Source of the DNA: Tunturibacter empetritectus
GTDB taxonomy: Bacteria; Acidobacteriota; Terriglobia; Terriglobales; Acidobacteriaceae
Assembly: GCF_040358985.1 (NCBI RefSeq)
Contig: NZ_CP132932.1
Location: 2,294,001-2,358,000, forward strand
Direction: 5' to 3'
Length of the DNA: 64,000 nt
The notes beneath the pieces are model-generated. The model ran no database searches. It was not told the origin of the DNA and worked only from the letters and a program-made list of their open reading frames with translations. A program made the position numbers and the translations under genes. How positions within the stretch are numbered: position 1 is the first letter of the stretch; each line of letters starts with the position of its first letter. Positions 27,901 through 39,900 of the stretch are shown here, one piece after another.

Positions 27901-30900
27901 CTGCGGTGATGGGGTAGGAGCCAACGGGGGAGGTGGCGGTGTCGGTGGAGGTGAGCGAGGCGGAGCCGGTGACCGCGGTAGCCAGGGTGTCGCCGTTGAC
28001 CAGGCCGGTGATGCTATCGGTGTAGGTGGGGTCCGCCTGACCGTAGGCGCGGGTGGCGTTGTTGGCGGTGACGGTGAGGACGGCGGGGGTGACGGTGATC
28101 TGGGCGGAGGCGGTCTGGCCGGCGTAGTCGGTGGTGTCGGTGGGGGTGAAGGTGGCGGTGACGGTGACGGCTGGGCCTACGGGGAGGACTCCGGCAGGGC
28201 TATAGGAGAAGCTGCCGGGGATGGAGGCGGTGGCCTTGATGCCGGTGGCGCCGCCGATGGCGGTACCGTAGACGATGGACTGGTTGGCCCAGGTGATGGT
28301 GTAGCTGGATCCGGTGGCCTGGGTGATGGTGAGGGTTCCCGGGGCGTAGAGGAAGGTGTAGTTCTTGGCGGCGAGGGTTCCTGCGGCGGCGGTGATGGGG
28401 TAGGAGCCAACGGGGGAGGTGGCGGTGTCGGTGGAGGTGAGCGAGGCGGAGCCGGTGACCGCGGTAGCCAGGGTGTCGCCGTTGACCAGGCCGGTGATGC
28501 TATCGGTGTAGGTGGGGTCCGCCTGACCGTAGGCGCGGGTGGCGTTGTTGGCGGTGACGGTGAGGACGGCGGGGGTGACGGTGATCTGGGCGGAGGCGGT
28601 CTGGCCGGCGTAGTCGGTGGTGTCGGTGGGGGTGAAGGTGGCGGTGACGGAGACGGCTGGGCCTACGGGGAGGACTCCGGCAGGGCTATAGGAGAAGCTG
28701 CCGGGGATGGAGGCGGTGGCCTTGATGCCGGTGGTGCCGCCGATGGCGGTACCGTAGACGATGGACTGGTTGGCCCAGGTGATGGTGTAGCTGGATCCGG
28801 TGGCCTGGGTGATGGTGAGGGTTCCGGGGTTGAAGGTGAAGGTGTAGTTCTTGGCGGCGAGGGTTCCTGCGGCTGCGGTGATGGGGTAGGAGCCAACGGG
28901 GGAGGTGGCGGTGTCGCTGGAGGTGAGCGAGGCGGCTCCGGTGACCGCGGTAGCCAGGGTGTCGCCGTTGACCAGGCCGGTGATGCTATCGGTGTAGGCG
29001 GGGTCCGCCTGACCATAGGCGCGGGTGGCGTTGTTGGCGGTGACGGTGAGGACAGCCGGGGTGACGGTGATCTGGGCGGAGGCGGTCTGGCCGGCGTAGT
29101 CGGTGGTGTCGGTGGGGGTGAAGGTGGCGGTGACGGTGACGGCTGGGCCTACGGGGAGGACTCCGGCAGGGCTATAGGAGAAGCTGCCCGGGATGGAGGC
29201 GGTGGCCTTGATGCCGGTGGCGCCGCCGATGGCGGTGCCGTAGACGATGGACTGGTTGGCCCAGGTGATGGTGTAGCTGGATCCGGTGGCCTGGGTGATG
29301 GTGAGGGTTCCGGGGTTGTAGGTGAAGGTGTAGTTCTTGGCGGCGAGGGTTCCTGCGGCTGCGGTGATGGGGTAGGAGCCAACGGGGGAGGTGGCGGTGT
29401 CGCTGGAGGTGAGCGAGGCGGAGCCGGTGACCGCGGTAGCCAGGGTGTCGCCGTTGACCAGGCCGGTGATGCTATCGGTGTAGGCGGGGTCAGCGGCTCC
29501 GTAGGCGCGGGTGACGTTGCTGGCGGTGACGGTGAGGACGGCGGGGGTGACGGTGATCTGGGCGGTGGCGGTCTGGCCGGCGTAGTCGGTGGTGTCGGTG
29601 GGGGTGAAGGTGGCGGTGACGGAGACGGCTGGGCCTACGGGGAGGACTCCGGCAGGGCTATAGGAGAAGCTGCCGGGGATGGAGGCGGTGGCCTTGATGC
29701 CGGTGGCGCCGCCGATGGCGGTGCCGTAGACGATGGACTGGTTGGCCCAGGTGATGGTGTAGCTGGATCCGGTGGCCTGGGTGATGGTGAGGGTTCCGGG
29801 GTTGAAGGTGAAGGTGTAGTTCTTGGCGGCGAGGGTTCCTGCGGCGGCGGTGATGGGGTAGGAGCCTACCGGGGAGGTGGCGGTGTCGCTGGAGGTGAGC
29901 GAGGCGGAGCCGGTGACCGCGGTAGCCAGGGTGTCGCCGTTGACCAGGCCGGTGATGCTATCGGTGTAGGCGGGGTCCGCCTGACCGTAGGCGCGGGTGG
30001 CGTTGTTGGCGGTGACGGTGAGGACGGCGGGGGTGACGGGGATCTGGGCGGAGGCGGTCTGGCCGGCGTAGTCGGTGGTGTCGGTGGGGGTGAAGGTGGC
30101 GGTGACGGAGACGGCTGGGCCTACGGGGAGGACTCCGGCAGGGCTATAGGAGAAGCTGCCGGGGATGGAGGCGGTGGCCTTGATGCCGGTGGCGCCGCCG
30201 ATGGCGGTACCGTAGACGATGGACTGGTTGGCCCAGGTGATGGTGTAGCTGGATCCGGTGGCCTGGGTGATGGTGAGGGTTCCCGGGGCGTAGAGGAAGG
30301 TGTAGTTCTTGGCGGCGAGGGTTCCTGCGGCGGCGGTGATGGGGTAGGAGCCAACGGGGGAGGTGGCGGTGTCGGTGGAGGTGAGCGAGGCGGAGCCGGT
30401 GACCGCGGTAGCCAGGGTGTCGCCGTTGACCAGGCCGGTGATGCTATCGGTGTAGGTGGGGTCCGCCTGACCGTAGGCGCGGGTGGCGTTGTTGGCGGTG
30501 ACGGTGAGGACGGCGGGGGTGACGGTGATCTGGGCGGAGGCGGTCTGGCCGGCGTAGTCGGTGGTGTCGGTGGGGGTGAAGGTGGCGGTGACGGAGACGG
30601 CTGGGCCTACGGGGAGGACTCCGGCAGGGCTATAGGAGAAGCTGCCGGGGATGGAGGCGGTGGCCTTGATGCCGGTGGCGCCGCCGATGGCGGTGCCGTA
30701 GACGATGGACTGGTTGGCCCAGGTGATGGTGTAGCTGGATCCGGTGGCCTGGGTGATGGTGAGGGTTCCGGGGTTGAAGGTGAAGGTGTAGTTCTTGGCG
30801 GCGAGGGTTCCTGCGGCTGCGGTGATGGGGTAGGAGCCAACGGGGGAGGTGGCGGTGTCGCTGGAGGTGAGCGAGGCGGAGCCGGTGACCGCGGTAGCCA

Positions 30901-33900
30901 GGGTGTCGCCGTTGACCAGGCCGGTGATGCTATCGGTGTAGGCGGGGTCCGCCTGACCATAGGCGCGGGTGGCGTTGCTGGCGGCGACGGTGAGGACAGC
31001 CGGGGTGACGGTGATCTGGGCGGAGGCGGTCTGGCCGGCGTAGTCGGTGGTGTCGGTGGGGGTGAAGGTGGCGGTGACGGTGACGGCTGGGCCTACGGGG
31101 AGGACTCCGGCAAGGCTATAGGAGAAGCTGCCCGGGATGGAGGCGGTGGCCTTGATGCCGGTGGCGCCGCCGATGGCGGTACCGTAGACGATGGACTGGT
31201 TGGCCCAGGTGATGGTGTAGCTGGATCCGGTGGCCTGGGTGATGGTGAGGGTTCCGGGGTTGAAGGTGAAGGTGTAGTTCTTGGCGGCGAGGGTTCCTGC
31301 GGCTGCGGTGATGGGGTAGGAGCCAACGGGGGAGGTGGCGGTGTCGCTGGAGGTGAGCGAGGCGGAGCCGGTGACCGCGGTAGCCAGGGTGTCGCCGTTG
31401 ACCAGGCCGGTGATGCTATCGGTGTAGGCGGGGTCCGCCTGACCATAGGCGCGGGTGGCGTTGTTGGCGGTGACGGTGAGGACAGCCGGGGTGACGGTGA
31501 TCTGGGCGGAGGCGGTCTGGCCGGCGTAGTCGGTGGTGTCGGTGGGGGTGAAGGTGGCGGTGACGGTGACGGCTGGGCCTACGGGGAGGACTCCGGCGGG
31601 GCTATAGGAGAAGCTGCCGGGGATGGAGGCGGTGGCCTTGATGCCGGTGGTGCCGCCGATGGCGGTGCCGTAGACGATGGACTGGTTGGCCCAGGTGATG
31701 GTGTAGCTGGATCCGGTGGCCTGGGTGATGGTGAGGGTTCCCGGGGCGTAGAGGAAGGTGTAGTTCTTGGCGGCGAGGGTTCCTGCGGCGGCGGTGATGG
31801 GGTAGGAGCCTACCGGGGAGGTGGCGGTGTCGCTGGAGGTGAGCGAGGCGGAGCCGGTGACCGCGGTAGCCAGGGTGTCGCCGTTGACCAGGCCGGTGAT
31901 GCTATCGGTGTAGGTGGGGTCCGCCTGACCGTAGGCGCGGGTGGCGTTGTTGGCGGTGACGGTGAGGACGGCGGGGGTGACGGTGATCTGGGCGGAGGCG
32001 GTCTGGCCGGCGTAGTCGGTGGTGTCGGTGGGGGTGAAGGTGGCGGTGACGGTGACGGCTGGGCCTACGGGGAGGACTCCGGCAGGGCTATAGGAGAAGC
32101 TGCCGGGGATGGAGGCGGTGGCCTTGATGCCGGTGGCGCCGCCGATGGCGGTACCGTAGACGATGGACTGGTTGGCCCAGGTGATGGTGTAGCTGGATCC
32201 GGTGGCCTGGGTGATGGTGAGGGTTCCCGGGGCGTAGAGGAAGGTGTAGTTCTTGGCGGCGAGGGTTCCTGCGGCGGCGGTGATGGGGTAGGAGCCAACG
32301 GGGGAGGTGGCGGTGTCGGTGGAGGTGAGCGAGGCGGCTCCGGTGACCGCGGTAGCCAGGGTGTCGCCGTTGACCAGGCCGGTGATGCTATCGGTGTAGG
32401 TGGGGTCCGCCTGACCGTAGGCGCGGGTGGCGTTGTTGGCGGTGACGGTGAGGACGGCGGGGGTGACGGTGATCTGGGCGGAGGCGGTCTGGCCGGCGTA
32501 GTCGGTGGTGTCGGTGGGGGTGAAGGTGGCGGTGACGGAGACGGCTGGGCCTACGGGGAGGACTCCGGCAGGGCTATAGGAGAAGCTGCCCGGGATGGAG
32601 GCGGTGGCCTTGATGCCGGTGGCGCCGCCGATGGCGGTGCCGTAGACGATGGACTGGTTGGCCCAGGTGATGGTGTAGCTGGATCCGGTGGCCTGGGTGA
32701 TGGTGAGGGTTCCCGGGGCGTAGAGGAAGGTGTAGTTCTTGGCGGCGAGGGTTCCTGCGGCTGCGGTGATGGGGTAGGAGCCAACGGGGGAGGTGGCGGT
32801 GTCGCTGGAGGTGAGCGAGGCGGAGCCGGTGACCGCGGTAGCCAGGGTGTCGCCGTTGACCAGGCCGGTGATGCTATCGGTGTAGGTGGGGTCCGCCTGA
32901 CCGTAGGCGCGGGTGGCGTTGCTGGCGGTGACGGTGAGGACGGCGGGGGTGACGGTGATCTGGGCGGAGGCGGTCTGGCCGGCGTAGTCGGTGGTGTCGG
33001 TGGGGGTGAAGGTGGCGGTGACGGTGACGGCTGGGCCTACGGGGAGGACTCCGGCAGGGCTATAGGAGAAGCTGCCCGGGATGGAGGCGGTGGCCTTGAT
33101 GCCGGTGGCGCCGCCGATGGCGGTGCCGTAGACGATGGACTGGTTGGCCCAGGTGATGGTGTAGCTGGATCCGGTGGCCTGGGTGATGGTGAGGGTTCCG
33201 GGGTTGAAGGTGAAGGTGTAGTTCTTGGCGGCGAGGGTTCCTGCGGCTGCGGTGATGGGGTAGGAGCCAACGGGGGAGGTGGCGGTGTCGCTGGAGGTGA
33301 GCGAGGCGGCTCCGGTGACCGCGGTAGCCAGGGTGTCGCCGTTGACCAGGCCGGTGATGCTATCGGTGTAGGTGGGGTCCGCCTGACCGTAGGCGCGGGT
33401 GGCGTTGCTGGCGGCGACGGTGAGGACAGCCGGGGTGACGGTGATCTGGGCGGAGGCGGTCTGGCCGGCGTAGTCGGTGGTGTCGGTGGGGGTGAAGGTG
33501 GCGGTGACGGAGACGGCTGGGCCTACGGGGAGGACTCCGGCAGGGCTATAGGAGAAGCTGCCCGGGATGGAGGCGGTGGCCTTGATGCCGGTGGCGCCGC
33601 CGATGGCGGTGCCGTAGACGATGGACTGGTTGGCCCAGGTGATGGTGTAGCTGGATCCGGTGGCCTGGGTGATGGTGAGGGTTCCCGGGGCGTAGAGGAA
33701 GGTGTAGTTCTTGGCGGCGAGGGTTCCTGCGGCGGCGGTGATGGGGTAGGAGCCTACCGGGGAGGTGGCGGTGTCGGTGGAGGTGAGCGAGGCGGCTCCG
33801 GTGACCGCGGTAGCCAGGGTGTCGCCGTTGACCAGGCCGGTGATGCTATCGGTGTAGGTGGGGTCCGCCTGACCGTAGGCGCGGGTGGCGTTGTTGGCGG

Positions 33901-36900
33901 TGACGGTGAGGACGGCGGGGGTGACGGTGATCTGGGCGGAGGCGGTCTGGCCGGCGTAGTCGGTGGTGTCGGTGGGGGTGAAGGTGGCGGTGACGGTGAC
34001 GGCTGGGCCTACGGGGAGGACTCCGGCAGGGCTATAGGAGAAGCTGCCGGGGATGGAGGCGGTGGCCTTGATGCCGGTGGCGCCTCCGATGGCGGTACCG
34101 TAGACGATGGACTGGCTGGCCCAGGTGATGGTGTAGCTTCCCTTGTTGATGGTGAGGGAGCCGTTGACGTAGGTGAAGGTGTAGTTGGTGGAGGCGAGTG
34201 TGCCTGGTGCGGCAGTGATGGTGTAAGTGTTAGCGGCTGCGGGAGCTGCCGGGGTGGTGGTCAAGGACGGAGCGCCGGTGGTGGCTGAGGCAGCGGTGTC
34301 ACCGTTGACGAAGCCGGTGATGGTTGCCGTATAGGTTGGGTCGGCGGTGCCGTAGGTAATGGTGTAGCTGTTGGCGGTGACCGTGAGGTTGACTGCAGTG
34401 ACAGTGAGGGTTCCGTTGACGTAGACGACGTTGTAATTGCCGATGTTGGTGCCCGAAGCAGTAGGAACGATATTGTAGGTTCCGGCTGGGCTGGTCGTCG
34501 TGGCGGTGGTGGTCTCGGAGAAGGTGAAGGTATCACCGCTCGCGGCGCCTGTGGCGGTTGCGGAGAAGGTTGGATTCGCTGCTCCGTAGGCGCGGGTGGC
34601 GTTGCCTGCGGTGACGGTGAGAGTGCCCTTGGTGATGGTGAGGGTTCCGGGGGCGTAGGTGAAGGTGTAGTTCGTAGAGGCGAGGGTTCCCGCTGCAGCG
34701 GTGATGGTGTAGGTGTTAGCGGCTGATGGGGCTGCGGGGGTAGTGGTGAGGGATGGAGTGCCAGTGGTGGCTGTGGCAGTCGTGTCTCCGTTGACGAAGC
34801 CGGTGATCGTGGCGGTGTAGGTCGGATCTGTGGTGCCGTATGGGATGGTGTAGCTGTTCGCCGTTACCGTGAGGCTGGCCTTGGTGACGGTGAGGGTTCC
34901 GTTGATGTAGACGACGTTGTAGTTTGCGAGGTTGGTGCCTGAGGCAGTCGGAACGATGTTGTAGGGGCCGGCTGGCGAGGTCGCGGTGGCGGTGGTGGTC
35001 TCGGAGAAGGTGAAGGAGTCACCGTTTACAGCGCCGGTGGCGGAGGCGGTGAAGGGTGGGTTAGCTTGTCCGTATACGCGGGTGGCGTTGCCGGCGGTGA
35101 CGGTGAGAGTGCCCTTGGTGATGGTGAGGGTTCCAGGGGCGTAGGTGAAGGTGTAGTTCGTAGAGGCGAGGGTCCCGGGTGCAGCGGTGATGGTGTAGGT
35201 ATTCGGAGCAGAGGGAGCCGCGGGATTGGTGGTCAGAGACGGAGTGCCGGTGGTGGCTGTGGCAGCGGTGTCGCCGTTGACGAAGCCGGTAATGGTTGCG
35301 GTGTAGGCCGGGTCTGCGGTGCCGTAGGGGATGGTGTAGCTGCTGGCGGTGACCGTGAGGTTAGCCGCGGTGACGGTGAGGGTGCCGTTGACGTAGACGA
35401 CGTTGTAGTTGGCGAGGTTGGTGCCTGAGGCGGTGGGGACGATGTTGTAGGGACCCACTGGCGAGGTGGCGGTGGCGGCGGTGGTCTCTGAGAAGGTGAA
35501 GCTGTCACCATTCATGGCGCCAGTGGCGGAGGCGGTGAACGTGGGGTTAGCTGCGCCGTAAACGCGGGTGGCATTGCCTGCGGTGACGGTGAGAGTGCCC
35601 TTGGTGATGGTGAGGGAGCCGGCGACGTAGGTGAAGCTGTAGTTCGTGGAGGCGAGGGTTCCCGGTGCAGCGGTAATGGTGTAGGTGTTCGGAGCCGAGG
35701 GAGCCGCTGGGGTGGTTGTCAGCGACGGAGTGCCGGTGGTGGCGGTGGCGGTGGTGTCTCCGTTGACGAAGCCGGTGATCGTGGCGGCATAGGTTGGGTC
35801 AGCGGTGCCATACGGGATCGTGTAGCTGCTGGCTGTTACGACGAGGGGGGCCTTGGTGACGGTGAGGGTTCCGTTGATGTAGGTGACGTTGTAGTTTGCG
35901 AGGTTGGTGCCTGAGGCAGTCGGAACGATGTTGTAGGGGCCGACTGGGCTGGTCGCGGTGGCGGTGGTGGTCTCAGCGAAGGTGAAGGTATCGCTGTTCA
36001 CGGCTCCGGTCGCGGTGGCGGAGAAGGTGGGATTAGCCGATCCGTAAACGCGGGTGGCGTTGCCGGCGGTGACGGTGAGAGTGCCCTTGGTGATGGTGAG
36101 GGTTCCGGGGGCGTAGGTGAAGGTGTAGTTCGTAGAGGCGAGGGTCCCGGGTGCAGCGGTGATGGTGTAGGTGTTCGGAGCCGAGGGAGCCGCGGGATTG
36201 GTGGTCAGAGACGGAGTGCCGGTGGTGGAGTTGGCTTGCGTGTCGCCAGTGGCGAAGCCTGTGATGGTGGCCGCGTATGCGGGGTCAGCCGTGCCATACG
36301 GGATGGTGTAGCTGCTGGCAGTAACCGTCAGGTTGCGTTGATTGACGATTATTTGAACGGAAGCAGTTGCCGTGGTGTAGTCGGTGGTGTCAGTCGGAGT
36401 AAAGGTGACGGTGAGGGTTTGGGGGCCGGCAGGGAGTACGGTGCCCGCGGCTGGGCTGTAAGAGAAGGTACCTGGGATCGACCCGGAGACGGTAGCGTTC
36501 AGCTGGCCCGTGCTGCTTTGGACGAGGGCCGTACCATACGTGATGTTGGCCGGGTTCGACCAGTTGATCCCCGGTGTGGCTTTCGTGATGGTGAGCGATC
36601 CGGTGGCGAAGGTCAGACTATAGTTTGAGGACGCGAGGGAGCCGGTGGCGGGCGTGATGGTGTAGGTGCCTGCGGCTGTGGGAGCTGCCGGGGTCGTCGT
36701 CAGAGAAGGATTTCCGGTGAAGGCTGTCGCGGCGGTGTCGCCGTTGACGTAGCCCGTGACCGAGTAGGTATAGGGGGGAACTGCCGTTCCGTAGACCACA
36801 GTCTCATTGTTGGCGGTGAAGAGAAGCGCCTGTTTGGTGACGACGAGGTTGACGGTCTTTGTTGCTGTCCCGAAGTTCGGGTTGGTCGGGGTAAACACAA

Positions 36901-39900
36901 CTTTGAGTGGAATGGTACCGACCGCAGGAACCACTCCGGCAGCCGGAGTGTAGGCGTAGGTGCCTGGCACTACCGTTGGAGTAGACGATGTGTTGAGTCC
37001 CATCGCCACAATGACGACGTTGCGATTGTTCGGGAGGGTGATGCTTTGTACGGTCCTCGTGTTATCGAGGGCTATTTGATATCCGTACAGGTCGGCTTGT
37101 TGCCCTGTTACTCGACCTCCGCTGCCATTGTTGTAGTATCCGGTGACCGCAACAAAGGATTCGCCAGGGTAACCTTGATTAACCAGCCAACTGCTGAGGC
37201 TGATCTTTGTGGTTGCGGTGGTGCCATCCGTATAGGTAATTGTGAAAGGCTGTGCGGTCTGTCCCCCTGTGGTCGCCGCACCAATCAGTGACAAGCTAAC
37301 AAAATTCCCTTGAGGCAAGGCAATCGTCGTGCTCGTGACGGCATCCGGAACATTCGCGGGACCTAGTGCATACGTCTGCCCGTTCCACACAACGGAAGAG
37401 CCAAGGAGGGTGGCTGAGTAGGCATTTCCACCGTTATCGAAGCCTCCAGTAGAGAAGGTCGATCCATCGGTCTCAAAGGCGTTGACGCGATAGTAGGACG
37501 AGAGCGAAACGGAGGTCGTTCCTGGTGTTGTCTGTGCGACTGCATTAAGTTGTGTCGCACTGAGTGCTGTTCCGTAGACGATGGGTGCGGGCGTAGGCCA
37601 GACCAGCGTTGTGGCGTTCGAGGGATTAACGAGTAGTTGCACACTCGCGGAAGCGCCCGTGTAATCGGTCTGGTCCGTGGGAGTGAATGTGGCTGAAAGA
37701 GTATTTTCTCCAGTTGGAAGTACCGCGCCCAGAGCTGGGTTGTAGACCAGCGCGCCTGGCACCGGCGGGGAGACAAGATCCATGGCGAGGATCGAGACAT
37801 CTCCTGGTCCCTGCCATGCGGGGAGCGTGACACTCTGAACAATCTTTGAGCTATTAAGCGGGATCTGATAGCCATAGACGCAGGTCAAGTGGGCGTCCTG
37901 GCCACCAGTGGAGGTGTTGCGGAACGGGACGCAGGTGACTTCCGTTTCGCCAGGCCAGTTCAACGGATAGACCCAGTCGCTCAGGCTCTGCGTATAGGTC
38001 GAGGTTGTTCCGTCGGTATACGTTATGATGAATGGGTTCGCCGCGGTCGTGTTGTTGACCATCGCGCCAAGCATATTGAGGCTGGCGTAGTATCCAGCCG
38101 GAAGAGGGATGGTCACGGTCGTTCCTGTGCTGCTTAGACCGGCGACTCCATCGAGTGCGTTGGCGGGTCCCAACTGGTAGGTGATGTTGTTCCAGGTGAC
38201 GGACGTTCCCAGCAGATTCGACGAGTAAGCATTCCCGCTTTGATCAAAGCCACTGGCAAAGTGCGTGCCATTGCTGTAGATCGCGTTGATGTTGTAGTAC
38301 GAGGTCAACGGGACCGGCGTGTAGACAGCCACCGTCGCGTCGAGCTGGATATTGCTCAACGGCGTGGGATAGGTTATGGCCGCGGGCGAGGGCCAACTGA
38401 TCTGAGGATTCGCTGGGTTTACCGTGAGGGTGACAGTGGTGGTCAACGGAGTGTAGTTCGTGTTGCTCGGAGTGAAGGTGGCAGTCAGCGTATAGTTGCC
38501 GACTGCGAGCAGGGTGTAAGGAGCTGGATTGTAGGAGAAGGTTCCGGGTGCCGTCGTCGTAGCGTTGAGTTGTGTAGAGGACAGCAGGGTGCCATAGCTG
38601 ATGGCCGCTGGAGTAGCCCAGATGATGACTGGAGTTGCCGGACCCACGGTTATGACGAGAGGGGTAACAGCGGCGCTGGCGACAAAATTAGTGTCGCCCG
38701 AGTAGGACGCCGTGATGTTGTTCACGCCGATTGTGAGGCTTGCAGTGGACAACGTCGCGACGCCGCCGGACACGGTGATGGCGGTGCCAAGGGTGTTGCC
38801 GTTGTCTTTGAAGGTGACGGTTCCACCCGGAGTCAGCGCTCCCACCAAAGAAGGCTGAATCATTGCAGTGATGACGATCTGTTGACCAAAAGCCGGCGCT
38901 GAGTTGGTGGCGCTGAGCAGGGTCGAGGTAGAGATCTTCGTCGCTGCCAGGGACAGGGTGGCGGACTTGCTTGCGGCAAAGTCCAGATTAGTCGGGAAGG
39001 AAGCAAGGATATTGTGGTTGCCGCTGCCGGGAATGGTGACGCCGGTGAAAGAGACACTCGCCGTGTCGGTGACCTGATTGAGCAAAATGCTCACGCTCTT
39101 GCTGCCGTTGTTGGCGATTGCGAGGTCACTGGTACCGTCGCCATTAAAGTCTGCCGAGGCGACGGCGATAGGGGTCTTCGCTACGGTAGGAGTCGTCGGC
39201 GTCTGAAAGGTGAAGTCACCGTTTCCAAGGAACAGACTCGCTGTGGTCTGTCCGGAGTTGGCAACAGCGAGGTCGACATTTCCATCGGCGTTGAAGTCTC
39301 CTGCGACGATCGAGGTGGGGGTGGTTCCGGTGGAAAGCAAGGTAGCCTGCACGGCGAAGGCGCCTGCTCCGTTGCCGCGGAAGATCCCGATCTTCTTTGT
39401 GCTGCTGTAGGTCACCGCAAGGTCCAGTTTGCCATCGCCATTGATATCCGCGGCAACGAGCGAGTTAGGAGCGGTTCCATTTCCGGTGGAGATTGGCGAC
39501 CCTGTGGCCTGGGTGAAGCTGCTGCCGTTTCCGTTGCCGAGCATGACGCTGATGGTGTTGCTCGATTTGTTAGTAACGGCAAAGTCAAGATTGCCGCCGG
39601 CGTTAAAGTAGCCAGCGACGATCGCGGTTGGATTGGTTCCGACGTTGACTTGAGAGACGTTCGCAGCAGGAAATGCGCCGGACCCATCTCCCAGCATGAT
39701 GTCCACGACACCGTTTACCGGGACCAGATCAAGAAGCGTGGCGCTCTGGGCTACCGCGAGGTCAGGCTTTCCGTCTCCGTCGAAGTCTCCAACTACCAAC
39801 GAGGTTGGGGTGGTGACTTCGAGGAAGACGCCTGGGATGGAATAGGTTGAAGGGGCGCTGAATGTACCGTTAATTCCACCGAGATAGATGGCGACGGCTC

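Noticed and set aside
23803..33270. Repeated Pro/Ser-rich minus-strand frames (77 or 117 codons) at 486-bp spacing
   Set aside because: They lie in another frame of the giant gene, recur only because the DNA repeats, and have no ribosome sites. They are shadows of the real repeat-coding frame.
23690..34138. CRISPR-like array
   Set aside because: The repeat is 486 bp, coding in full, with no short direct repeats separated by unique spacers and no cas genes.
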